A stretch of DNA of 64,000 nt from Erodium maritimum (taxonomy: Eukaryota > Streptophyta > Magnoliopsida > Geraniales > Geraniaceae), in the NCBI GenBank assembly GCA_963921825.1, contig OY997589.1:74508523-74572522 (forward strand), in the 5' to 3' direction. Positions 12,502-23,486 of this stretch are shown here, piece after piece. The notes below the pieces were generated by a model. That model was not told the DNA's origin. It was given only the letters and a program-made list of their open reading frames with translations, and ran no database searches. Position numbers and translations under genes: made by a program. Position 1 is the first letter of the stretch. Each line of letters begins with the position of its first letter.

Positions 12502-15162
12502 TGTCACGCCCCAAATCCGGTTTTGACCAGACTCGAGACGTGAACTAAAAAAAAAATAATAAAGGTAATAAAAGTAAATTTAAACAACATAAATCTCTGA
12601 ATTTAGTTCCAAATCAACAATTCCGGTGTCACGAGTCAAACGCTCGAAATCCAAAATAAAGAAAAAAAAAACAAGGTTTAGTTCAAAAAGAGGAAGTACG
12701 TCTCTACTAAGCAAATACACCCGGACTCTCGATAAGCTCCCTAGCTTTGAGACCGAATCACGCTCAAAACCTGTAAGAATTAGTAATGAAGGGGATGAGC
12801 TTGCGCTCAGTAGGGGAAAGCAGTAAAGGAAAGAGCTTCTGCTCCGTCACCACAAATACTCGTCCAATAAGGCATACTAGTAAAACAACGACACAACATA
12901 AATAAACAAGAGAACACCATTAATGACGCTAGATCCAAGACACAGAGAACCCACATACAACGGAACTGTTTGCAACGACACCAACTACGAACGCCACGCA
13001 AACCCGAAATCAAACAGTCATAAGGTAGGTACACCATAACACGCCGGTTACACCGCACGGCTCAACATATCGTACCAGAACACAGCATCGGTCTAGATAT
13101 CTTCCCGGACACACATCATCGGGGTGGAACAAACACATCATACCGGAATACCGCCTCGGTCTAGATGTCTTCCCGGACACACAACATCGGGGTGAAACAG
13201 ACACATCATACCAGAATACAACCTCGGTCTAGATGTCTTCCCGGACACACAACATCGGGGTGAAACAGACACATCATACCAGAATACAACCTCGGTCTAG
13301 ATGTCTTCCCGGACACACAACATCGGGGTGAAACAAACACATCATACCGGAATACAACCTCGGTCTAGATGTCTTCCCGGACACACAACATCAGGGTGAA
13401 ACAAACACATCATACCGGAATACAACCTCGGTTTAGTATCTTCCGCAACACGGGGTACGAATTACACCACACATACCATACCAAACATATCATACCAACA
13501 TAACTTACCGAGCACACCATATCGGTCTATCATTCACCCGATCATATCACAAGACAACAATTCATATCAACATTCATCACATTCCTATAGCATAACATGA
13601 TTCTTAAATTAACCACGGAACATACTACATATCAACATTACAAATTACTACTAACCACAACAAACACAACCAGCACACAATCCTATGGCACGACCTGGCC
13701 ACATGTGATTCTACAACACGACAATTCCCACACTTCCGAGCACGACCTGGCCCGCAAGTGGTTCCATATGTTAAACGGTTATTCTAGTTATTCACATCCT
13801 ACATGTCAGTTTACAATCATTCCGGTTGTTCATATCTTATATGCATTCTAGTAACATTCCATAATTAGTAACGATATTTACTACTCTTCCCTACCTCAAT
13901 CGCTATCCAAATGCAAGCCAACGCGAGTCGCCTAGTAGACTCCTTCTCCGTGCTCAGGAACAACGTCTCGGATCATAAAGTAGTACTAGAATTAATAATC
14001 ATTCAAGGGCGGTTTAAGGAGGAAAACACCTGTATTACCCCTAACAATTAAAACAAGGGCCAAAGGGTAAACTGGGCCGGAACAAGGCTCGTTCCGGGCG
14101 GCTCACAGGCCCGGCATTCGGCCCGGTCCGTGCTTCTCAGAGGGCCGGTCAGGGACCCGGACCGTACCCCTCAGAGGGCCGGCCAGAGGCCCGGACCGTG
14201 CCCCTCAGAGGGCCAGTTAGGGACCATCTCCGTGCCCCTCAGAGGGCCGGTCAGAGGCCCTCTCCGTGTCGTTCTGGGTAGCCTCCTTCTTCTTCTTCCC
14301 TCAACTCCGTCCCCACGAAATTATACCTCCAAGACTCCATTGTTAACCTCTAAAACCTCCAAAATCAGTCCCAAAAACCTCCATACTTCCATACCCAAGT
14401 GGGGTTTCATCAAAACAATCAAAGCCCACATGATTTCTATCCAAAACTTCCACTTTTCTTCACAAAACAATCATCTAAACAATAAACATCTCAAGCCCAT
14501 AGAAACCCAACCTAGTTCATGCTTTTTCTATCAAACCCATAACCCAAACTTCATTGAAAGTGGGGTTTTAGTGTTTACTTACCTTAGGAATGAAGAGGAG
14601 ATGAGAAGGAAATGAATTTGGAGAAGTTTGGTGTTGAAAATCACCCAAATGAGCTTCCTTTCTTCACTATCTTCTTCTTCAAGCAATGGAGCTCCCACAC
14701 TCTCTCCCTTGTGTGTGTATTTCGGCCAAGACAACAAATAGGCTGAAATGTTGCTTCCAATTTAGCATTTAACCTAAGAGTAAAAGGTCTAGTTTGCCCC
14801 TTATGTCCCCTTTTTTGTTTAGGCCCAAAATGAGGGCAAATGGTCATTTCTACCCCTTTCTTCTCCTCTAAGACACCATGGACAAGTGTTCATTTGGGGT
14901 CCACCTTTACCCTTAATAATTTCCAACACAATTAAATTAATCCGATTTAGCCTCTAATTTGACCCCGTTTAACCCGCGTTTGACTTTTTCGCAAAAGTGG
15001 TCATTAGAAAGGAAACGACCCAACTAAGCTGACCGTAGCGACGGCTAAGATTTTTGGGTCCCGGAAAGGTCCCCAATGACTCCCGGAGTCATCGGTTGAC
15101 TTTTCCGACAGAAAGTCAACTTTAGCCAAAATTCACCGGTTCGACCGGGGGCGGTTCTTACA
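12502..15162 (-). mobile_element. Solo LTR A1, Ty3/gypsy type (2.66 kb)
   Basis: The plus strand starts TGTCACGCCCCAAATCCGG and ends GGGGCGGTTCTTACA, the two ends of a gypsy LTR read backwards. Flanking pentamers are TCTTC and TTTTC, a target duplication with one change. No internal region is attached, so it is a solo LTR left by LTR-LTR recombination. It sits inside a LINE ORF1. It contains a 68-bp tandem array and GC-rich direct repeats (about 14100-14270). Confidence 0.88.
13066..13445. repeat. 68-bp tandem array inside solo LTR A1
   Basis: About five units of 68 bases, each containing CTTCCCGGACACACAACATC, follow one another head to tail with few differences. The last unit is more diverged. 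Homologous arrays occupy the matching place in the other gypsy LTRs of this window. Confidence 0.9.
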
Positions 15163-16400
15163 TTTTCTCTAAGAGTGAGCTATCAAATCGAGGTATCAGC
15201 GAGAGTTTTATATCAAATTCTCGCGCCACAAGCCTGATCCTCACACAATTATAGTAAAAGACTGGAAATCGCTCATATATCAGGCTCACCCGTATCAGAT
15301 CCAGGTATTCCTTGAAATGTAGGATCAAGGATCGTCGTATAGACCTAATGATAGAGAAACAAAAATGAACCCGAACTGTTTCGCCCCAACAGAAGCCCCA
15401 CTGATCACATGGAACGTGCACCGAATCTCCTAAAGTCGCTCCAATGATTTCTCATGTAGCTCAAGTTCGAACCAAGCGTAGACCTCGTGCTTGGACCCAT
15501 AATTAGATACGGTCCATATAGGTTGTCTCTCTCTACCATTGCTCGTTCTCTCGAACCCAGTCCCTTGCCTACTTCGAAGCATAAAAGAATAAGAATACAC
15601 TGGGTTTGAGGTCCTTAACTACAAGGCCCCCAGCCGAACGTCCCCACGCCTTTGCGAAAACTTTAAGCATAAATTCTTTCTGGTATGATCGGCTTTATAG
15701 TAGGCAAACAACGACTCCAAATTTCTAACGAGCAAGGATACCCATATCCACCGGGGTAAAGGGGATATCGATGACGATTTCTTGTAGCAGCGTCATGTGT
15801 GCAATAGTTAGAAGGCATGGTGGATCAAATGGAGGAAAAGATAGGGTTACAGATTTAGGGCATAATGTCCCCCACAGTCGTAGGATACGAGATCTCCATG
15901 ATAACGGGTTCACCTTCCTTGAGCAGAGACTTGGCTCGGGGATCAGGGTCTCCCCCAATCTCCCTCACCGGGGATCACATGAGGGCGACATCGACGACAT
16001 CAGGTTTGATGGTTCCTGACGTGGTTTATACTTCCTTGGTTTTTTTATGAAGGAGGACGGGAGCATCCTCCTAGACGAGAAGACCACCATAGAGGAATCT
16101 AGTACTAACAGAACCAGAACGTCCAGAGAGGAAGCGATGTCAGTAGTTGACGACAAAAGCGCTGATACGAAAGGTAAGGCCGATGGTTTCATTGGCTTCT
16201 TCCTACCCTTTTTAAGTAGACAGATTACTCAAGGGAGGGCCTTGGAAGGCATAACTAGAGCGGGAAATGCGGTGGAGCTGCAACAAGAGACAGAGCATGA
16301 GGATTCATTAGGGGAGGAGGCACAGAGACAACGACACAAGTTTCAATCACCAAAACAGACGACGTTATTGGTAGAGTACGAAAGGCTAAAAGATTTCTAG
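15163..16400 (-). mobile_element. LINE ORF1 fossil (DUF4283-like, CCHC), 5' piece
   Basis: On the minus strand, 15421-15163 reads VRVHFCFSIIRSIRRSL, then VSLIYERFPVFYYNCVRI, the classic end of the plant LINE ORF1 DUF4283 domain leading into a zinc knuckle with lost cysteine spacing. Upstream pieces (about 15958-15725) are in other frames. The rest of the element lies on the far side of solo LTR A1 at 11830-12501. It is dead, with several breaks. Confidence 0.6.
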
Positions 16401-16667
16401 AGACACTTGCACACGCAACAGAATTTGGTTTTAGTATTCAATCCAACTCCTTTCTTCCTTTAAACTTTGTTATACAATTAAATTACATTAGTTTATTGTC
16501 TTAAAGAAGGTAATAAAAATATAGAAATAAATAAGTTTTTTTTCGAAATTGAATTAAAGGATGTTAATTCATTATTATTTGAATTTCATAATTTTAGTTT
16601 GAAGTAAAATTAAAAAAATCTTTTGGCTTCACGTTTTACTGAAAAATCTCATTTTGGTTATTTTTAG
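16401..16667. other. AT-rich spacer, nothing recognised
   Basis: Low-complexity AT-rich DNA between the LINE fossil and the small MITE. No ORF or structural signal was seen. Confidence 0.5.
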
Positions 16668-16972
16668 GGGTTAATTACTTTTAATACCCCTTATGTATTG
16701 GTAACACTCCATTGGTACTCTGATGTATAAGTAACGTTTTGGACAAAATTTTGGTCAAGTTTACGTCATTTTGATGATATGTGACCACTTCATAAGGGGT
16801 ATTAAATGTTCTGTTATCAATACATAAGGGGTATTAAATGATCTGTGACAAATTCATAAAGGGTACTAAATGACAGTTACCAAAACAGATGGACTGTCAT
16901 TGAACGTTACAAAACGCATGGGTAGAACATGTATGTTACCAATAGAAAATAGGTACGAAAAATAATTAACCC
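16668..16972. mobile_element. 305-bp MULE-type MITE
   Basis: The ends GGGTTAATTA (left) and TAATTAACCC (right) are inverted and the similarity continues for about 22 bases. The nine bases outside are TATTTTTAG on the left and TATTCTTAG on the right, a 9-bp target duplication with one change, as made by Mutator-like transposases. Inside are short direct repeats around AAGGGGTATTAAATG. It codes for nothing and needs a transposase in trans. Confidence 0.75.
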
Positions 16973-17563
16973 TATTCTTAGGTTAACACTTTATTTCTCT
17001 CGAATAAAATGATAGTCAAGCCATCTAAAATAATAAGCATTGAAAAACTAGAGAAAACAAGAAAACAAATGTTGATGCTAGCACACATGTTTTAGGGGTA
17101 TATTGTTGGTTTGCATATCTATAGAAATGGATCTTGTTAAAAAACGTCTTGATCACAAAGAGTAGAAACGTTATTTAACTAAAAGGTTTATGTCTTGAAC
17201 CAGATCCGAATTCTGTCAAAGGTAACAAATTCAGTTTCATTTTGTCGATTTTTACGAATTATGTGGATCTAAATTTATTTTTAACTATTTTTTTTTAATT
17301 TTCGTTACTTGTATGCACCCTAAATTCCACCCTATGAACCAAGAATTTAATTGGAATTGATTATAGAAACACTATAAAACCACGTGATTGATTCTGTTTG
17401 TTATAGTTCTTCTGTCTGATGGGTCAAGCCCAGGCAGTAGCACAAAAATTGGCCCAAACTTGGCCCATATTACAACTAATTAAAATTAAGACATAATATG
17501 AGAAGCTAGTACAACAAATAAATACAAAAAAAAAAAAATTAAATTAAGGGAAGAATAAAAAAA
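16973..17563. other. Spacer and 3' flank of the LEA gene
   Basis: No coding region is supported. The part next to the LEA stop codon is its probable 3' UTR. No transposon ends were seen. Confidence 0.5.
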
Positions 17564-18445
17564 CTATTTCATCTGGTTGAGCCTAGCAGCAGCAGCCACA
17601 GAAGCCGCGACTCCCGCCGGATGTGTCGTCAGGTAAGGATCATTCCTCATTTCAGCTCCCGTCACCCCCTCTGCGTCTCTTCGAGTCGCCGCCTTATCAG
17701 CCGGTAACTTAGCTGTCGCATCCTATTCCAAACCCATGTATACTAATTAACACTAAAGATTTTAATTAATAATGATTGAGATTTGAAGGTAGATTACCGC
17801 GACAGCGGAAGCTAGCTTGGTCTTGTCCTCGTCACGTGTGACACGAGCGTTATGAGTGGCGGCCGACTGGGCAGCGGCCGCCACGCCGCCCGGCACAATG
17901 TTGGTTCGACCCGTCGCTCTCACTTCCGCCGCCTGTATTGCGGCGGCGTCGCTCCACTCCACCGGCTTGTCTCCTGCTGTTATCCCCGACGCTTCCAACG
18001 CTTCGCCGATCGTGATTGCTCCACCGCCCGCTCTTCCCCTTTCTGGTTTCGACGCCATTTCCGTCAAAAGCGCCGCCGGTTCTTGTTTGTTATATTGTCC
18101 TATTACCTGTCCTCCGAGAGATTCGGTAACTATACGGCTTCCACCAACACCGGGAACATCGGTTTCTGTGATGGTAACGCCCTGTTCGGCGGATACAGCA
18201 CCGGCATCATCGTGACCAACAATACCGGCGCGTTCATTATGTGCGGCGGCGGACTGCAAGACGGAGGCGATGCCGCCTTTCTGGGTGTGGCCGAGCATGA
18301 CGTTCTCCGCCATCTGCATTAGCGACGCGTCTTTAGGAGCCACGGCCTTCTCCGCCAGCTGGCCCTCCACGGAGAAGAGGTCTCCGTACCTGATCGGTTC
18401 TTGGTGCTCCTTCTCCGCCTGTAGCTGAGCCATCTTTGGGTTCAT
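17564..18445 (-). CDS. Seed maturation / LEA protein, D-34 (SMP) family
   Basis: A late-embryogenesis-abundant protein of the SMP (D-34; ECP31/RAB28-like) family. These are hydrophilic, largely disordered proteins made in maturing seeds under ABA control and thought to protect the cell during drying. Exon 1 is 18445-17798, the intron 17797-17723 (GT...AG, phase 0), exon 2 17722-17564 with TAG. The product is 268 residues, normal for the family. Three SMP units are visible: around residues 17-75 (IRYGDLFSVEGQLAEKA, then GHTQKGG), 135-205 (ITIGEALEA, then WSDAAAIQAAEVRATG) and 217-268 (ADKAATRRDAEGVTGAEMR, then HPAGVAASVAAAARLN). The first ATG is used; a second at residue 5 (MAQLQ) is also possible. 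No damage is seen. Confidence 0.93.
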
Positions 18446-18461
18446 TTTATTACAAGTCTAG

Positions 18462-18508
18462 TGTTATATTATAGATGTACGAGACATGCAATTTTCGGAG
18501 ACGTGGTT
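18462..18508 (-). promoter_or_regulatory. LEA promoter: ABRE core, RY motif and TATA box
   Basis: Upstream of the LEA ATG are an ACGTGG ABRE-type core (18501-18506), the RY core CATGCA (18485-18490) and a TATA-like TATATTATA (18464-18472). ABRE plus RY is the known signature of seed genes driven by ABI5-type bZIP and ABI3/FUS3-type B3 factors. The TATA box is only about 20 bases from the ATG, so the real start may use another box or a very short leader. Confidence 0.55.
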
Positions 18509-19069
18509 TTAGGAGTAAAAAGTGGGAGTGGTTTCAGGATTAATTGTTGGCTCATCTGGTTTAATTCATTAGAATCACTGTTTCAAAAGATGTTAAATTG
18601 ACCGCATTGTTAATTTTACGTAGGGCAAAAGAATGATGGGAATTGGATCGAGTATACATACACGTCTGTCTCTTGAATTTCAAATACAAACAATGGCAGG
18701 GGTAAGTACATCATATGATCATTATAACATAAACAACATTATCATAAAGTGTAATTACAACCGAATGTCCTGATCTTTAGATCTCGTGATTTCTCCATTT
18801 TGAAATTTTTTAATGCTTTTTTTGACGTTGATGATTGGACTTGGTAGTATGATGTTCTACAGTTTGGAAGTGTGTTGTTTCGTTTTGTTTGATTTGTTGT
18901 TTCATGAGACGTTACTACATTCTATAAAAATGTTAGGTATAAAGATTCCTTAGATGTGGATATCTTACTAAAAAAACTTGAATGCTAGAAAAAATCGTAT
19001 ATTACGGAAAAAGATTTTATAGACAACAATGAGACTCCAGGAAAAAAAATAAGGAGGAGATAATACTGA
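18509..19069. other. AT-rich DNA upstream of the LEA gene
   Basis: No coding region is supported. The part up to about 18700 may hold more of the LEA promoter (a further ACGT core near 18660). Confidence 0.4.
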
Positions 19070-19262
19070 CTATGATAATAGTTGACGTGAAGAAGTCAAG
19101 CAAAGTTTCAAAACCTTCAAAGTAGTTATCTCCATCACTACATTATTTGTTGTTGACCAAGAATGGAGAGCCTCCATGTTATACAGATCCAGTTTAGAAT
19201 GATGATTCAATTAAGTGTGAGTCTGTTATGGATAAAGATGTGAAGTTTTTCTTATAAATAAT
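19070..19262 (+). mobile_element. Short copia RT-entry scrap
   Basis: A short stretch reads LLLTKNGEPPCYTDPV, then NDDSIKCESVMDKDVKFF. This is like the sequence before the copia reverse transcriptase, where relatives have ...EPESYxEAMxxxDSxKWxxAMxxEM. It is an isolated old fragment with at least one break and no other element part nearby. Confidence 0.5.
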
Positions 19263-19908
19263 GAAACTTGGTCGTTATATAGCTTACCGGCTCACCTAAA
19301 ATTACAGCAAGCAAGCACCAGATACATGCCACAAAACCAACCAAAACCAGAGCATGGAGAAGGACGATGAAGACAAAGGTGGTGACGACGGAGGGAGAAA
19401 GAGAGTCAAGGGCCAATATCCAGAGATCCAACGATCTCTAAGCACGCTCGCCATAACACATGTTACTCGAAAAGGATGGTGAGAGCAAAATGAGCGGTGG
19501 CGCGAGTAGAGGCGAGTACGGAATAGAAAGGGGACGACAACCGTTGAAGGGCCAAGCGCGCAAATTAAGCTCACGGATCCGTTTCGAAAGCGACACCAAC
19601 AGTCAGCATTGGAGATAGCAGGTGGAAGAAACTCAAACTACCCCGCAAACCACCCTGCAACGCACATGAAGAAGAAAGAGTAGTGGGAGCAGACGAACCC
19701 TCGTTTTGGCTCTAAAGGATGGGCCATAGCTCTAACAGGATGCAAGGAAGAATGCAAGAGCAAGAGGCAGAAGGACCGACGACTTCCAAAGAAGTCAAGA
19801 AGGCACCAAGATAACCGTCAACCATGAAACGAAAGAAGGAAGATGGTCAAAAGCAAGGGTTGGGGTTGGGAGGTTTCTCAGCCCTGTCAATTTTTTATAC
19901 TGTTTTAT
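19263..19908. other. Unassigned GC-richer DNA before solo LTR A2
   Basis: Purine-rich sequence with no convincing ORF or domain on either strand. It could be a LINE leader or other repeat, but nothing specific supports that. Confidence 0.3.
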
Positions 19909-20671
19909 TGTCACGCCCCAACTCCGGTTTTGACCGGACTCGAGACGTGAACTAACATAAAAAGTAATTAAAGTAATTTAAAATCCAAACGAGTATCAAA
20001 TAACAGTTTAAACCTCCAAATATCCACACGAGTTAACAACTCAGTAAAACACGTAGTAAAAGAGTTCAGTAAAAGATAAACTGTACGTCTCTAAAACCAA
20101 TCTAGACAAGACCCTCGCTGGCTCCCAAGCGCCGAGAATCCCGCTAGCACAGATCCCGCTCAAGACCTGAAAAACAACAAGGTAAGGGGTGAGCTTTCGC
20201 TCAATAGGAAAAGTAGTTAAGGTTATGAACATATGTTCACCACCACGAGTAACCGTCCAATTAGGGCATACTAGCAAAGCACAACCCTAAAGACCTCCAC
20301 ATAAGTTTACCAAACACTGAACACTTTCGCAAGGCCAAAACGACATTTAAACAACGCACACAGTCAAACGTCTAGCATACAACACACATCAGATAAAACA
20401 CAAAACTAGCACAGCAGTTCCCAACATCACAGGCTATCACAACCCGTTCCACTTATATCGTACCGTAACACACAGCATCGGTCCCGATACCTTCCCATCA
20501 CGTAGACTCTGGGTAACATCCCAGACCGGAAATCCCTCAGTCGGACGTCTTCCCGTCACGTAGACTCGGGGCCTTATGCATACCGACCGGCACATACCTC
20601 AGTCGTACGCCTTCCCGGACCACATAACATCGGGGTAATGATTACACCATCCTCGTCCTCGATACCCTACA
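19909..20671 (-). mobile_element. Solo LTR A2, left part (interrupted by element B)
   Basis: It starts TGTCACGCCCCAACTCCGG, like A1, and is preceded by TTTAT (19904-19908). The same pentamer follows the other half at 35628-35632, so the two parts are one LTR of about 2.7 kb split by element B. No A-family internal region is present, so this is a solo LTR. Confidence 0.9.
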
Positions 20672-23465
20672 CTGACCGGACTCGAGACGTGACCAGATTT
20701 AAAAGTAGAAAAGCAATAAATAACTGACATAAACTTTTAAAATAACAAGATAAACCTTCGCAAATCATCCTCTTGTAAAAGTTCAAAATCTCCAATGAGT
20801 CACAACTCAACATAAAGAGTAAAATAGATAATGTTTAGTACACACGACCAACATAACTCTAAAATAAAACCCCACGACGTCCAAAAGCTCCCGAGCCTTG
20901 AACTCACTAGACATCAGGTACGCCTGTAAAACAGTAAGAAACCAAAGGGTGTGAGCTTACGCACAGTAGGAAAAACCTTAACAACTCAACCCTGAGATCA
21001 ATACTATACTGCTTAAACAGATAACTCAATTAACAATATAATACGATTAACAATGAAATATTAAATAAACAAGATAGAACAAGATAAGCACCGTACTCTT
21101 AAAGATAACAGTAACTTGAAGGGTTCCATAAAAATATTATAATGCAACATAACGATTAATGGGAGTAACTGATATCACGCCAACCAATTGCTTTCTCAAG
21201 CCTCCTATCCATGGATAGATTCTGGGATCACATCGGTTCCCATAATTCCGATCCACCAGAGTACCCATATCATATCAGATTTTCCCTCGGTCCAGAGGAG
21301 GCACATACATCGGGGCACCGGAAACCATCCCATAGGGACGCTCATCGTCGGGATTCTCGGAAATGCCTCCAAAGGACCATAAGTCATAGGGAACCAAGGT
21401 AGTGCTCCCGTAGGATGCACACCCTTAGGTGAAACCTCAATAACCCTCTCTCATGAAGTAATCCAACCAGCTGCCCCGTAGGGTCCAATAACCAATGCCC
21501 TCAGGCTCCAATAATCAATCCTCATAATATCCAGTAACCAATGCCCTCAGGCTCCAATAATCAATCCTCATAATATCCAGTAACCAATGCCCTCAGGCTC
21601 CAATACTCAACCAATATCTCACAGTATCTGTCAAACTCCAACCACCACAACGGCACCGGATTACCCCCCCCCCCCCCGGTGTAGTACTGAACCGAACAAC
21701 CAAGCATCAAATCACACATTCACCATAACACACCAAAGACATCCATTCAATCCTTCCACTTACCGTATACTTACCTATCACGATCCATCGGTCCATCGAT
21801 CACCTGATCGTGCTCCTTGGCACAATCAGTCATACTCGATCATCCGTTCAAACATTTAATCATTCAACATTCAATCAACCAATCATGTAAACATTAGATC
21901 AATCAAGTATAAAATTAAACTAGTTTCATTAGACTCTTGATTTATCCTGATAACTAGCAACCAAGCATGTGAACCTAACACAACAACTAATCCGAGGGCT
22001 CATCGCGGCCTCTCTACTGGTAAATCAATTCCCAAGTATTGAAAACGAGTTACACTAGTTATTCTCATCCTAAGCATGTATTCTAGACAAATCCGGTTAT
22101 TAGTAATTGAAAGACGATTATTCTAGTTATTCCCATCCTATAAGCCATTCTAGGACCTTTCCGATTTTATTAACCTAACATGCATACTAACCGTTTAAAT
22201 AAGAAGTTAAGACTTTCCCTACCTGGTGGTAATCCTCTATAACTCTGTTGTCAAACTCGTTAGTCACAACTCCGTTCTTCTCACGGGTTCCGGCATGATC
22301 TTCGTTCTTCTAGCTCGAGTCCAAGTTCTTCCTTCCTTCCTTGCTCGGTACCACGGTCGTAGACCACAAAAAAACTCTAATCAAGATCTAACCAAGAAGC
22401 CAGCAAAGACCCAAAAACAACTCTTGAAGTAGACGAAAAAGATCGAAAATGGGGTTTTAAGGGACCAAAACTGGTCTGCCACGGATCTAGTCACGGATCC
22501 GTGGACTGGCCCGTCACGGAGCCGTGTCTGGCGTCGTCACGGTCTCCCTCACGGAGCCGTGACATCCTCCGTCACGGGTCCGTGACGCCTGGTACTGTTC
22601 ACCCGTCTGCTTCCTCCAGCTTCGGGTTTTCACGATTTTTACCCTCCAAACCTCCATGGATGACCTTTTAAAGCTCCAAAAAACAGTTCCTAAACGTCTC
22701 TACTTCAAAACCCACCATGGGTGTTCATCAAAACTCCAAAAACACGAATTAAAACCATCATCTATCATCAAAATCCTCCAAAACCTCAATAACCAAACTC
22801 AAGCTTCAAAACCCAACAAGTTCTTCCATTCTCCACCAAAACCCATGAACCAAAAGGTGTAGAAACTAAAATAGATGAGAGATTTACCTTGAGGATGAAG
22901 AGTATAAGAGAAATCAAGTGTTTTAGAAGGGATTTGGATAGAATATAGATTTAAGCTTCCATTTTTCCTCATTTCTTCTTCTTCAAGCCTCCTAAACCAA
23001 TTTTCTCATTTCTCTCTCTCCCAATTTCGGCTGCCTTGGTATTTGTGCTGAAATGAGCCTCACATTGGGTCTTAAACCTAGAGGGAATAGTGTCCAAAAT
23101 ACCCCCTTACCTTATCTCTTCCCAACAACAACTAATAAGGGCATAAGGGTCATAATACACCCAATTCTTCCCTTCCAAGCAAGCATGGACACTTGTCCAT
23201 GTGTGGACCACTCCTAGCTTAATTAAATTTCAGCACACAAATTTATCGGATTTCGCTCTAAATCGAGTCACAATTGGCCGATAAAAGTCCCGGGTTGACC
23301 TCTTCCAATATTACAGTCAACGGAAAGGAAACGACCCAACTAAGCCAACCGTGATAGTGGCTAAGTATTTTGGGCCCCGGAGTCATCGGTTGACTTTTCC
23401 GGCCGAAAGTCAAACTTCGTCCAAAGTCACCGGTTCGACCGGAGTCGATCGGGGCGGTTCTTACA
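20672..23465 (-). repeat. Element B 3' LTR
   Basis: About 2.8 kb, ending GGGGCGGTTCTTACA on the plus strand. It lacks the outermost TGTCACGCCCC end present in its partner. It contains three copies of a 46-bp unit (about 21490-21606), a poly-C run near 21665, and four CACGGnnCCGTG palindromes (22492-22584). By eye it matches the 5' LTR at about 97%. Confidence 0.88.
22492..22584. repeat. Cluster of four CACGGnnCCGTG palindromes in LTR B
   Basis: CACGGATCCGTG (22492-22503), CACGGAGCCGTG (22515-22526 and 22550-22561) and CACGGGTCCGTG (22573-22584). The partner LTR keeps the cluster near 32655-32785 but several palindromes are changed by C/T or G/A differences. Confidence 0.85.
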
Positions 23466-23486
23466 ATCTACCCCCTTAAAAGAATT
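23466..23486 (-). other. Element B polypurine tract
   Basis: On the minus strand TTTTAAGGGGGTAGAT lies directly before the 3' LTR start TGTAAGAACC, the expected place and composition for plus-strand priming. Confidence 0.8.

Noticed and set aside
13066-13445. Regular array resembling CRISPR
   Set aside because: Units are contiguous tandem repeats inside a plant LTR, with no spacers.
14130-14615. Open 161-codon frame on the plus strand in LTR A1
   Set aside because: It lies in LTR direct repeats (RGP/GQR-rich) and has no homologue in LTR A2.
16047-16400. 117-codon plus-strand frame
   Set aside because: It is antisense to the LINE ORF1 piece and has no domain.
17852-18322. Plus-strand open frames over the LEA gene
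   Set aside because: They are shadows of a GC-rich gene read on the minus strand; no domain or codon pattern supports them.
21662-21680. Poly-C run as an assembly gap or error
   Set aside because: The same run is at the same place in the partner LTR (about 31838), so it is real, though its length may be uncertain.
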